Source: Trematomus loennbergii (taxonomy: Eukaryota > Chordata > Actinopteri > Perciformes > Nototheniidae). Taken from it: 64,000 nt of DNA. The DNA lies in NCBI GenBank assembly GCA_012861695.1, contig JAAOOA010000033.1:13114434-13178433 (forward strand), written 5' to 3'. A program made the position numbers and the translations under genes. Position 1 is the first letter of the stretch. Every line of letters begins with the position of its first letter. The notes beneath the pieces were generated by a model. That model saw only the letters and a program-made list of their open reading frames with translations, made no database searches and had not been told where the DNA came from. This document shows, in pieces, positions 22,166 to 31,487 of the stretch.

Positions 22166-23255
22166 GCTCCCATTAAAACAAAGGAAGTATCTCGCAATAA
22201 AAATCTCCATGGAGAAAAGCCATGACTGTGAGAACAGCAAAAACTGAGTGCAGGAAAGCTGAACACAGGTGAAGAAAAACAAATCTCCAAGTTTACTTCG
22301 AAATATATAAAGAGAGACTCTGCGTCTATAATCAGGAAATCAAAAAGGCACGACAGTCTTTCTTTTCTGACATCATTACCAAAAATAAAAACAACTCACG
22401 TGCTTTGTTTGCTACCATCGACAGACTAACAAAACCCCAGTGTCAGTAGCTTCAGAATTTCTATCCACCAGGGCCTGCAATGAATTTGCCTGCTTCTTCA
22501 CTGACAAAATCATGAAAATTAGACAGGCAGTCAGTGCCTCTGCATCAGGTACAGCAAATGTACTGCCCCTATGTTCACCTAAAGTCAATCCAGACATCAT
22601 GACACAATTCCGTCTGAAAAATGCTAATGACCTGGAAGACATTATTCAACATCTGAAATCCTCCTCCTGTAGCCTCGATATTATACCGACAGGATTTTTC
22701 AAAACTGTTTTTCACTGCATGGCCTCAGATATACACATAGTAAACAAGTCTCTTCAATCAGGGGATTTTCCGCAGGCCCTGAAACTGCAGTAATTAAACC
22801 GCTCCTAAAAAAGCATAACTTAGACACAACCGTAATGAATAATTACAGGCCAATATCAAACCTTTCTTTTTTAAGCAAATTGATTGAAAAAGTTGTTTTT
22901 CAACAGTTGAGTCATTTCATGTTTTTAAATGACGGTTTTGATGTGTTTCAGTCGGGCTTTAGACCTAACCACAGCACTGAAACTGCACTTGTAAAGGTCT
23001 TAAATGACATTAATTTAAACACAGACAGTGGCAGAATATCAGTTTTAGTATTATTAGATCTCAGCGCTGCATTTGACACTGTTGACCACAACATATTGCT
23101 AGACCGTCTAGAAAACTGGGTGGGAGTTTCAGGAACAGCTCTAAATTGGTTTAGTACCTACTTAAAGGACAGAAAAAATGTTGTCTCAATAGGCAACTAC
23201 ACATCAACTTTGACAAATATGTCATGCGGGGTTCTTCAAGGCTCCATCTTAGGAC
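22166..23255 (+). pseudogene. L2 ORF2, reverse transcriptase N-terminal half
   Basis: After the LTR element the L2 frame resumes with IAPIKTKEVSRNKN and proceeds through a linker with stops and frameshifts. From 22835 it is clean: [33 protein letters not shown] and [15 protein letters not shown] (first catalytic Asp of the polymerase), then [12 protein letters not shown]. These are reverse transcriptase blocks 1 to 4 of the L2/CR1 group. The frame is cut right after SILGP by the hAT insertion at 23256 and continues at 29947 with LLFTID. The enzyme copies the LINE RNA at the nicked target. Confidence 0.92.
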
Positions 23256-23519
23256 CAGAGTTGGGTGTACCGCTTTACAACGTAACGCGTTACTGTAATA
23301 ATATTACTTTTGTCGGTAACGGAGTAGTGTAACGCGTTACTTTTATAATTCAGTAATCACACTACAGTTACTAACATTGCCCCGACACGCGCTGCTTCGT
23401 TACTTTTATAAAATCAGTCATAATCACACTGACAGACAAGAGGGGTTTCCGCCGTAGGTTTATATGTACGTAATCTGCGTGATTTGCGCGTCCACATCTC
23501 CATGTGCAGTGCTGCAAAC

Positions 23520-23890
23520 ATGGCTGAGTCAGCGATAACTTTCGAGGGGTGGAGGTATGCCCATTATTTTGAGTTCGTCCGAAGAATAGACAGGAATGTG
23601 GCGGTGAGGTGCAAACTGTGTCCAGGCCAGAAGCTGTTATCCACTGCTATAAACACCACATCAAACCTCAACAAACACCTGCAAAGAACACATGCTAAAG
23701 TGAAGCTAATAGCTAAGGACCCCGAACCCAGAGTGAGGATGTTGTGAGTGCACCGCCGCCGACTCCGAAGCAGCACAAATTACCGGTAACCAAAGCAGAG
23801 ATGGACAGGCTTGTAGCATCCTTCATAGTAGAGAACATGTTGCCCATTTGCACAGTGGAATCACCATCGCATCGTTCAGAGATATACTGC
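23520..23890 (+). pseudogene. hAT transposase remnant with BED zinc finger
   Basis: The frame starts MAESAITFEGW at 23520. It contains VAVRCKLCPG and NLNKHLQRTH, the Cys-x2-Cys and His-x4-His of a BED-type zinc finger, which binds DNA ends or target in hAT transposases. A stop closes this frame at about 23746. The following residues, MDRLVASFIVENMLPICTVES (split here in the middle), resume in another frame near 23802 and match the next block of ZBED-like hAT proteins. The catalytic RNase-H-like core is missing. This is a broken N-terminal remnant. Confidence 0.8.
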
Positions 23891-24038
23891 GCAAAATACA
23901 GATAGCAGGAGACAGAGGACAGCCATGGTCAGAGCTATCTGGATCAGTCTTATGCGACAATGGAAACTGAACTAAAGAGAACATTTGAAACTTTAGCAGT
24001 CTGCGTGATCTGCCTGTAGGGAGGGGCGGGCCGGTCCT

Positions 24039-24082
24039 GCGAGTAAAGTAACGAGTAAAGTAACGAGTAAAGTAACGAGTTA
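24039..24082. repeat. 12-bp tandem repeat at the DIRS insertion site
   Basis: Three units of GAGTAAAGTAAC lie at the end of the left hAT part. The last unit runs into GAGTT, where the DIRS begins. Confidence 0.85.
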
Positions 24083-24270
24083 TATCTCTCACAGGCTCCG
24101 CCCTCTACTGGACTCTATGGGTACTACCTTATCCCGCGTGCATTCTCCCACTGAGACTTCTATAGACGTAGCCGGCCCAGGGCGGGCCTACCTGAATGCG
24201 CGCATCACACCGTATAAAAGGAGGCCTCGCCTCCTGACTATCATCCTTTTTTCTTCAGCAGCGGAAGTGA
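24079..24270 (+). repeat. DIRS left inverted terminal repeat with TATA box
   Basis: Starting GTTATATCTCTCACAGGC, this repeat matches the reverse complement of 29612-29836 over most of its length. It contains TATAAAAG at 24213-24220 followed by GGAGGCCTCGCCTCC, so it probably served as the promoter of the element. Confidence 0.88.
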
Positions 24271-24325
24271 TTCCACGAGCTTCGAGACGATTGAAAAAGA
24301 GAGTAAAGTGTAGGACCTACCCGAA

Positions 24326-25620
24326 ATGCCCGAATCTAATTACCCTTCTGCTTCACGTCCTTGGGGCCTGACCACGCGGTGGGTAATATGGGCCCGACGC
24401 TGACATGCCCAGACTGCCAGATGATCCCGCGGCTCACACGAGCATCGTGGGCAGCACTTCCTGGCGAGGGCTACCCCGCAGGAGGAGTCGGTGGATCTGG
24501 AGCTCGACGTCGTGGACGTAGGCGATTCGGGGAGCGAGGTGACGTCTCCCGGTTCTTCCGATGGGGGACGAGGAGGACGCCTCGCTGACCGGAGGTCCAA
24601 CTCTCAGGTCTGCGCGGATCGATTTCCCGGCGGTGATGACTCTGGCGGCGGAGCGTGTAGGCTTACCGCTCCCCCCACCGCTGCCACCGAGGCCTGTAAA
24701 CCTCCTGAGATTTACGGCCCGGTGCGTCCGGCGCAGCCGACCTTCGTTTCGCCCCAGCTGCCAGAGGTATGGCGGTGTGTGGAGGCGACATGGCAGCAGC
24801 CATTTAAAACGAAGGCCCCGATAGCCGCCATGGCGGGTATCGTTAAGGTGGTGGATCGCTCGGACACGACATGTCCAGGTGTGCCCCCCCCCCGATGAGA
24901 GCCTGGCGGCCCATCTGCTTCCGCGGCTGGTTGGGCGGAGGGTAAACGTCCTCTGCCCCGCTGCCCCGGGACCGAGACACCTGGAATATCTGGATAAGTT
25001 GTTCAAGCTCGGTACGCAGATGGCGGCTGCGGCCGATAATCTTGGCGTGTTGGCGTCTTCCTGATCACCCTCAGGCAGACGCCCCCGCCCTCCCGTCTCA
25101 GGACGAGAGCGATTATTCGGACCACGCTGTTAGTCAGATGAGTAATCTGATTTATGGCGTGGCCACCGCAGCAGGGCGGATGATTTCCCTGGCCACAGTG
25201 GCGTCTCGTCACGTGTGGCCAGGGCTCACGGCCCTATCTAAGAAGGACCGAGAAGATCTCCTCGGAGCCCCCGTGTCCACGGAGGGGCTCTTTGGGTCGG
25301 TCTCCTCGGTCACCCAGCGCTTCAGCCGCCTAGAGGAGGAGAGAGTCCAGCTTAGCCGCATGCTATCGCTGGCTCCTCCTCAGGCCCCGCTACGTGCCCC
25401 CCTCGTTGCCATGCAGGGGAGGGAGCGTAGTGCGACAGTGAAGCGGAGGGAGAGGCGCCGGCACGGGGGTCCCGTAGCTGCAGCGCCCTCCACCTCTACG
25501 GCCCACCCCGTGGCACCGGCATACCGGCAATCACGGGGAAGGGCTGCCCGACCGAGGCAGGCTCCGCAACAGCAGAGCACCCGGGTGGGGAGCTCCATCT
25601 TCGCGGAGTTAACTGCCTAT
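24326..25620 (+). pseudogene. DIRS Gag-like region
   Basis: An ATG at 24326 opens a frame (MPESNYPSASRPWG) that shifts several times. A frame at 24491-24898 is acidic and Ser/Gly-rich. Another at 25063-25620 reads SDHAVSQMSNLIYGVATA and RHVWPGLTALSKKDRE, then a basic Arg/Pro/Ala-rich tail. This order (acidic start, helical middle, basic end before the polymerase) fits the Gag-like ORF of fish DIRS elements. Poly-C runs at 24889 and elsewhere are likely frameshift sites. From about 25606 the GC-rich sequence gives way to an AT-rich island that ends the frame. Confidence 0.65.
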
Positions 25621-25735
25621 TTAATGCCCAGATCTCTGTCAAAACTTTTAAAATAAAGATGGTGTTGATCTGTATCCAAGTCTGAGTGTCCTTTGTTTCC
25701 ACAATACACTTGCACATGTTGATGACTGTACAAAT
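25606..25735. other. AT-rich island inside the DIRS
   Basis: About 130 bases of AT-rich sequence, including AAAATAAAGATGG and ending before CACTCGCCGCCCC, interrupt the GC-rich Gag region. The abrupt change suggests a small insertion, but no target duplication was found. Confidence 0.4.
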
Positions 25736-25889
25736 TCCCCACTCGCCGCCCCAGCTATAGCTCCCGTTAGGGAGGAGGCTAGTGGGAGTGCGCAGATGAG
25801 AGTGATAAACCGCAGGCAGCACTGTTATAGTGCGGTGCGGGTACAGGGACATTATGGCCGACGTTTTTCTGTTAGAAAACATTCTATGC

Positions 25890-26290
25890 CTGAAGCTAAG
25901 ACTCCAAATAATGCTGTTTACTATAGTGATAGGGGCTGCATTATAGCAACGCCCGCACTTGTAAAGAGGCGCGTGGCGGTGCGTTCAGGGGCCTTAGTAA
26001 AACACACTACGCCTGTAAGAACTCCGGTTAATGCTGTTTTCCATAGTGAGGAAAATAGCATTATGACGACGCGCGCCCCCCCCCGAGAGCGGGCCGCGGT
26101 GCGTTCATGGACAGAAGAAGCTCCGATTAATGCCTCTTTCTCTCTAAGAGGAAAGCATTATGGCGGAGCGCGCGCTCTCACGGGAGCGTGCCGTGGTGCG
26201 TTCAGGGACCTCAGTGGAAAATCTGCCGTTTTTTTCTCTGAGTGGAAACTGCATTATAGAAAAACGGCCCTTTCTGTGTCAGCCCCCCAT
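25890..26290. repeat. Diverged tandem repeat between DIRS gag and polymerase
   Basis: Four diverged units, each about 100-120 bp, share ATAATGCTGTTT-like starts, a GCATTAT block, and GGTGCGTTCA-like ends (ends near 25987, 26107 and 26203). They lie between the Gag-like region and the reverse transcriptase. Confidence 0.6.
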
Positions 26291-26307
26291 GGGTCAAACT
26301 TCCTTTT

Positions 26308-27110
26308 ATGGAGGGTTTGACGGCGGAGTGGGCCACCAGAGAGTACCACAGCTTCATAGCTGCGGCCCCACAGCTGAGGGCTTGCCCATTAACACAATGT
26401 TATGGGGAATGGAAACTCAGCTGTGTACTGACAAGGTGGATGGACAGGACGCTGAAACGGGGCTATTCACTCCAGTTTTGCAGCATCCCACCTCCTTTTA
26501 TGGGCATGCGAGAGGTAAATCTGTCTTCCCAGGAGGAGATGGGTTTCCTCTCAGCAGAGATTCAGGCTCTGGTGCAGAAACAGGCTGTGTCTGTTGTGCA
26601 TCCTCAGCACAGAGAGAAGGGTCTTTATTCCATGTATTTCCTGGTTCTCAAGAAAACAGGGGAATTCAGACCTATTCTAGATCTCCGGGGCCTGAATCGT
26701 CATATTTCCAGCAGGAAATTCCGCATGTTAACTGTGAAACAGTTACTAGGGCTTGTGCAGCCAGGCGATTGGTTCACCACCATCGACCTGAAAGACGCGT
26801 ACTTTCATGTGGAAATTGTTCCAGAGCACAGAAAGTATCTGCGTTTTGCCTTCCAGGGAATAGCCTACGAATACAACAGGCTGCCGTTCGGTTATTCCCT
26901 ATCCCCACGCACATTCAGCAAATGTGTGGCCACAGCGCCTCAACCGCTGCGCGCACACGGCATGAGAGTTTTCTTTTACATAGACGACCTCATAGTCATG
27001 GCTGGGTCCCGGGAACAGGCAATGTTTTGCACAGCACAGTTGATCACACACCTAACCAAATTAGGTTTTGCGATCGATTGGGAAAAAGAGCACCCCCATA
27101 CCTCGCCAAC
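26308..27110 (+). pseudogene. DIRS reverse transcriptase
   Basis: The plus-strand frame contains the polymerase blocks of DIRS elements: VLKKTGEFRPILDLRGLN, TTIDLKDAYFHVEI (first catalytic Asp), YEYNRLPFGYSLSPRTF and FYIDDLIVMA with the Asp-Asp pair, followed by LGFAIDWEKE. The frame stays open from 26308 to 27360, but past about 27100 it no longer matches the family, so a frameshift is placed there. In DIRS the enzyme copies the RNA to DNA that is integrated as a circle by the recombinase rather than by a DDE integrase. The catalytic residues seen are intact; the gene is not. Confidence 0.9.
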
Positions 27111-27439
27111 AGGCGTTGTATTTGGGTGTGGTGCTCGATGCAGACGCGCTGCGTGCCACCCTGTCAGAGAGCAGACGTGCGCCCCTCTCAGGGCGGTGCA
27201 CAGGCTGCGACAGGGGGCAACAGTGACAGCTTTAACTGTCATGCAGACTCTGGGTCTCATGGCGGCTGCTCACATGGTGGTCCCGCCGGTTACTACATAT
27301 GCGCCGCCTGCAGAGGTGGTTCCCCAGCCTGCGTTTGGAGGCACAAACGACGGCTGGTGACCATCCCTCCCCCCCTCAGTGGGGGCAACCTCCGGTTTTG
27401 GGGGTCTCCGGACCACCTCCGGAGGGGGTCTCCACTGGG

Positions 27440-27700
27440 ACGGGTGACCTCCTACATCACAGTGTTCACGGACGCGTCCGGAACAGGATGGGGAGGGACC
27501 TGCCTGAAGAGAGCTATAGGTGGGCGCTGGGCTCTGACAGAGTTTCGACACAGCAACCTCCTAGAGCTACGGGCAGTAGTGTTAGTCCTCCGGCATTTCA
27601 TGCCCCTAATTCAGGGGAGACATGTAATGGTCAGGCGACAACAGCACCACAGTGGCTTATATCAACAGGCAGGGCGGAGTCCGCTCCGCCTCCTTGTTGA
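27440..27700 (+). pseudogene. DIRS RNase H
   Basis: After a frameshift the plus-strand frame reads VTSYITVFTDASGTGWGG, then RHSNLLELRAVVLVL. The FTDAS Asp and the LLEL Glu correspond to the first two catalytic acids of RNase H, which removes the RNA template. A further frameshift near 27640 moves the next block (NRQGG) to another frame. Confidence 0.82.
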
Positions 27701-27739
27701 CCACAGCGGAGGAGCTGTGGTTATGGGCCTCAGAGGTGG

Positions 27740-28250
27740 TGTTATCTCTGAGAGCCCTCCATGTCCCGGGACTGGAGAACAGAGGGGCCGACCTCAGGTC
27801 GAGGGGCGGCCCCCTGCCAGGCGAGTGCTTCACCCGGAGGTGGTGAAGCAGATCTGGGCCCAGTTCGGGAGCAGAAGTGGACCTGTTCGCCAGCCGGCGC
27901 AACAGCCACTGTGCCCTGTGGTTCTCCATGGCCCTGAGCGACGACCCGCCCTTGGGGGTGGACGCGTTTGCACACGAGCCATGGCCAAGGAAGCTGCTAT
28001 ACGCCTTTCCACCGCTGCGTCTCATTCTCCCTCTCCTGGGGAGAGTGAGGCGAGAACGTCTGGCAGTCATTCTGGTAGCACCGAATCGCGTCGGGGCTCC
28101 GTGGTACTCAGAAATGACACAGATGAAGGTGGGCCAGCCCTGGGCGATCCCCCAGTTCTGGGGGGCGATGTCTCAAGGGGCAGGTGCAATCGGGGCGTTA
28201 CCCACTCTGGGCCGTCCTCTTCAGGCTTGGCTCCTGAGAGGGACAGGCTG
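27740..28250 (+). pseudogene. DIRS region between RNase H and recombinase
   Basis: Blocks LHVPGLENRGADLRSRG, then VDLFASRRNSHCALWFS, and KLLYAFPPLRLILPLL followed by AVILVAPNR are typical of DIRS polyproteins after RNase H. In position it corresponds to the methyltransferase-like domain described for DIRS1, but I cannot confirm a methyltransferase motif here. It is spread over two frames. Confidence 0.7.
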
Positions 28251-29200
28251 AGACAGGGTGGATTGTCTGACAGCGTTATTCAGTCTATCCAGGCAGCTAG
28301 AGCAGAATCCACCACAGCCTGTTACAGGCCAAAGTGGCTGAGATTCCAGCATTGGTGTGAGGAGCGGGGAATAGAGCCCCTATCTTGTGAGTTGGGCTCT
28401 ATTTTATCCTTCTTACACTTACTGGTGGACAGAGGGCTGGCGCATTCCACGTGAAAGTGTATGCAGCAGCCATCTCGTCCTGTCATGAGGGATTTTGGTG
28501 GCAGGTCAGCCTTTAATCAACCACTGATGTCGCGGTTTTTACAGGGGGTTAGGAGACTGCGCCCTGTAGTGCACGTCTCCACCCCGCAGTGGGACCTGCC
28601 CCTAGTGCTCGAGGCTCTGGCCTCGGGACCATTGAGCCTCTGGAGCTCTCCCCTCTGAAAGCATTGTCGTGGAAAACAGCTTTGCTTCTTGCCTTAACGT
28701 CAGCCAAAAGAGTGTCCGAGTTAACTGCTCTGTCGGTGCACCCGAGTTGTTTACTAGTTCGGGGTGGCCGGAGCGGCGCGACACTTAGACCGAACCCCTC
28801 CTTTGTGCCTAAAGACCTAAGGAGTGCGTTCAGGTCGAGGGCTATTCAGTTAGGGGGTTTTAGTCTCCCCCCCATGGGGGGCCAGGGAGGCTAAACTGCA
28901 CCTCCTCTGCCCGGTGCGTGCGCTAGCATGTTATGTGGAGCACACGGCTGCCCTTAGACGCACCGAACAGCTGTTCGTGTGCTTCGGGGGCGGGGTGATC
29001 GGGAAAGCTCTGTCCAAGAAACGCTTGCATTGCACATGCCTATACGGACAGGCAGGGAGAGCCTGCCCCACAGGGATTTGTGCGCACTCCACACGGGCTG
29101 TAGCTGTGTCAATAGCCCCCCCACATTTGTAGTCCTCTCACACTCTGCACGGGGTCAGTGCTTGAGTGTGAGGCATGAGCGCTGGCGCTCTCCCTGTTAT
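28240..29200 (+). pseudogene. DIRS tyrosine recombinase, broken
   Basis: The N-terminal core-binding part reads AARAESTTACYRPKWLRFQH and ILSFLHLLVDRGLAHST up to a stop near 28454. A second frame gives LSPLKALSWKTALLLALTSA then KRVSELTALS, whose Arg is the first catalytic residue. A later frame has GICAHSTRAV, which fits the His-x2-Arg block. The C-terminal block with the nucleophilic Tyr is not readable: the sequence passes from the His-Arg block to PPTFVVLS with an apparent deletion. In active copies this enzyme integrates the circular DNA. Confidence 0.8.
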
Positions 29201-29497
29201 CCTTAGGGATTCAGGAAGGCAGGTGCGTAGCAAGCCCATACGGGGCCGAGGGGCTCTCCCCACCCGTCTATGGGCGGGGGGGGGGGGGGTCCCCCGGCAC
29301 TGTTTTTTGAGCACACTTTCTGCGAGGTAAGCGCAGCAGGGTGTGCTCTGTCAGCCGCAGCCCAGATTTCTCCTCGGTCACAACCGGGTTAAGGGAGAGT
29401 GTGGGGCAGCAGCTGCTGACCAGAAAAGCCGGTCAGGGGCAGTAGGGTGGAATGGTGTTGGACGACAGTGCACGTATACATCAGGGCTCCACCCACT

Positions 29498-29597
29498 GTA
29501 CCCATAGAGTCCAGTAGAGGGCCGAGCCTGTGAGAGATATAACGGGGGGTTACATATTGTAAACCTAGTTATATAAACACAGGCGGAGCCCTCTACT
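29498..29597 (+). repeat. DIRS internal complementary region
   Basis: 29498-29543 is the reverse complement of the left end, and 29541-29597 is the reverse complement of the right end, with one shared AAC at 29541-29543. This is the template needed to join the two ends into a circle. Confidence 0.92.
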
Positions 29598-29611
29598 CAG
29601 GGCACTGTCTG

Positions 29612-29836
29612 TTCTATTCCGCTCGCTGAAGAGAGGTATAGGATGATAGTCAGGAGGCGAGGCCTCCTTTTATACGGTGTGATGCGCGCGCATTCAGGTA
29701 GGCCCGCCCTGGGCCGGCTACGTCTATAGAAGTCTCAGTGGGAGAATGCACGCGGGATAAGGTAGTACCCATAGAGTCCAGTAGAGGGCTCCGCCTGTGT
29801 TTATATAACTAGGGTTACAATACGTAACCCCCCGTT
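29612..29836 (-). repeat. DIRS right inverted terminal repeat
   Basis: Inverted copy of the left repeat, including the TATA-like motif in reverse (CTTTTATA at about 29667). It has about 20 extra bases at the outer end before the terminal GTT. Confidence 0.88.
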
Positions 29837-29946
29837 ACTTTATGTAGAGAGTAACGAAGTAGTGTAATATATTACTTTTTTTTAAAGTAATATGTAATAT
29901 GTAATATATTACTTTTTTTAGTAACGACCCCATCTCTGCTTAGGAC

Positions 29947-30700
29947 CTTTGCTTTTTACTATTGATATGCGACCTCTGGCTGAAATTATTAAAAAGAGCG
30001 ATCTAAGCTATCACATCTATGCAGACGACACCCAGATTTATTTTAAAACCACACCAGGAGATTATTCTCCGATTAGAACACTGAGCAAGTGCATTGAGCA
30101 CATCACTGACTGGATGACTCAGAACTTTCTCCAACTGAACAAACAAAAAACTGAGATCATTGTTTTTGGAGCAAAGAAGGACCGATTAAAAGTAATCGCA
30201 GAGCTTCAGTCGGCAGACTACAAAACCACTAATAAAGCCAGAAATCTAGGTGTAGTGATGGACTCAGACCTGAATTTCAACAGCCACATTACAACAGTCA
30301 TTAGGTCTGCTTATTATCACCTGAAGAATATATCGAGGATTAAAAAACTAATGTCACAACAGGACTTAGAAAAGCTTGTCCATGCTTTTATTTTCAGTAG
30401 ACTCGACTACTGCAATAGTGTATTCACAGGGCTGACAAAAATATCCATCAGAAAGCTGCAGCTGATTCAGAACGCTGCTGCACGTGTCCTCACTAACACT
30501 AAAAGAGTGGATCACATCAATCCGGTTCTAAAATCTTTACATTGGCTTCCAGTCGGCCAAAGAATTGATTTTAAAGTACTATTGCTAGTTTTTAAATCAT
30601 TACATGGTTTAGGACCAAAGTATATTGTTGAACTCCTGCATAATTATCAAGGTGCCTCAGGTCTTCTGGGACGGGTCTGCTATCGGTTCCGAGAGTAACA
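29947..30700 (+). pseudogene. L2 ORF2, reverse transcriptase C-terminal half
   Basis: The frame resumes where it was cut at 23255: LLFTIDMRPLAEI, then HIYADDTQIYF with the catalytic Asp-Asp pair at 30018-30029, then WMTQNFLQLNKQKTEI and ARNLGVVMDSDLNF. The thumb and C-terminal part follow with HAFIFSRLDYCNSVF, KLQLIQNAAARVLT and LHWLPVGQRIDFKV. These are standard blocks of L2-type ORF2. The frame ends early at about 30698; the last block (LWN, FKSRLK-like) is still visible in other frames to about 30800. Confidence 0.92.
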
Positions 30701-30800
30701 ACAAAACATGGAGAGGCAGCATTTAGCTATTATGCCCCGACACTCTGGAACAAACGCACGTCCGCAGAAACGCTTACTATTTTAAATCGAGACTAAAAAC

Positions 30801-31057
30801 ATATCTCGTTGCCGCTGCTTTTAATTGAGCTGCTCATACTCACACTACAGTATGCCTTTTAAACATGTATTGTATACCTGTGGTGTTTATTTTTATTATT
30901 TTATTATCTTTGCTTTATAATGCCTGTTGTAAAATGCCATTATATAATGTGTTTTTACTGTATTTATTCCTAAAAAGTATTTTAATTTGTTTTGTAAAGC
31001 ACTTTGAATTGTCGCGTACAGAAAAGTGCTATATAAATAAACTTGCCTTGCCTTGCC
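30801..31057 (+). other. L2 3' UTR and tail
   Basis: AT-rich 3' UTR ending TGTAAAGCACTTTGAATTG, then GTGCTATATAAATAAA and three TTGCC units. In L2 LINEs this end is recognised by the reverse transcriptase. Confidence 0.88.
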
Positions 31058-31487
31058 TATGTGGTTTCATTTTTTTTTTTGCCTCCATACAGATTTAGTG
31101 CATTATTTAACACCTCGGAAATGGAAATTTAAACAGGAAATTATGCATCACACTGTGGAAGAGAAGCACACTTTATGATAAATCTCCTATTCCTCCCTCC
31201 TCTTAAATCGCAATGATAATATTGCATTTTTCCCTTGATTTATTATGCAAGGGTCCAAAGTCATGCATTGAAACCATAGTCCAAACTGATTAAGCTGCCT
31301 TTGTGAGAAGACTGATTCACACAGTAGCTATTTTGCATTATTCTCTGTAATGTATTATGTTGCTGCCGCTGCTGCAGCACAAGGTAACCCAGTCGTATTT
31401 TGGTGGTTTGCAAGTTTCTTTGAGTCTTTTGTAAAAGTAATTTTTTTCTAGAGGAAAGATTTAGTCTTTAGAATAGATTACACAATT
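31058..31487. other. Non-coding DNA
   Basis: Unclassified, without open frames. The 31180-31390 part is non-repetitive and could be conserved, but nothing proves it. Confidence 0.4.

Larger units (their letters stand above)
24079..29836 (+). mobile_element. DIRS retrotransposon with complete terminal architecture
   Basis: A tyrosine-recombinase retrotransposon of 5.76 kb. Inverted terminal repeats lie at about 24079-24270 and 29612-29836. Both outer ends carry GTT (24079-24081 and 29834-29836). An internal complementary region at 29498-29597 holds the reverse complement of the left end fused to the reverse complement of the right end, with a single AAC at the junction (29541-29543). This is the hallmark used to template a circular DNA. 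No target duplication is made: deleting the element and one GTT restores the hAT sequence. Coding blocks in order are a Gag-like region, reverse transcriptase, RNase H, an MT-region and tyrosine recombinase. All are broken by frameshifts, so the copy is dead. Confidence 0.92.
23256..29938 (+). mobile_element. hAT DNA transposon with a DIRS inserted in it
   Basis: The ends are CAGAGTTGGGTG at 23256 and CCCCATCTCTG at 29938, inverted relative to each other, with exact 8-bp duplications CTTAGGAC at 23248-23255 and 29939-29946. Both ends carry GTAACG and TGTAATATATTAC-like subterminal repeats. Inside, at 23520-23890, is the start of a BED-finger transposase. The copy has lost most of the transposase and is not autonomous. 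A DIRS element (24079-29836) makes up most of its present length. Confidence 0.92.
16381..31057 (+). mobile_element. L2-type LINE, 14.7 kb with nested insertions (about 4 kb without them)
   Basis: Plus-strand parts appear in order. ORF1 starts at 16381 and continues at 18313-19095. The ORF2 endonuclease lies at 19154-20038, reverse transcriptase part 1 at 22166-23255 and part 2 at 29947-30700, and the 3' UTR runs to 31057. The tail contains TGTAAAGCACTTTGAATTG, GTGCTATATAAATAAA and a short TTGCC repeat, the typical L2 end. Three insertions separate the parts: a hAT (16437-18304, 8-bp duplication), an LTR element (20044-22160, 5-bp duplication) and a second hAT carrying a DIRS (23256-29938, 8-bp duplication). 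Removing them leaves about 4 kb, normal for L2. Stops, a frameshift and a changed catalytic residue show the copy is dead. The true 5' end, including any 5' UTR before 16381, was not resolved. Confidence 0.92.

Noticed and set aside
26160..28454. 764-codon plus-strand frame read as one protein
   Set aside because: It crosses the DIRS reverse transcriptase in the wrong frame and meets RNase H and recombinase parts only by chance of frame; the domains lie in several frames.
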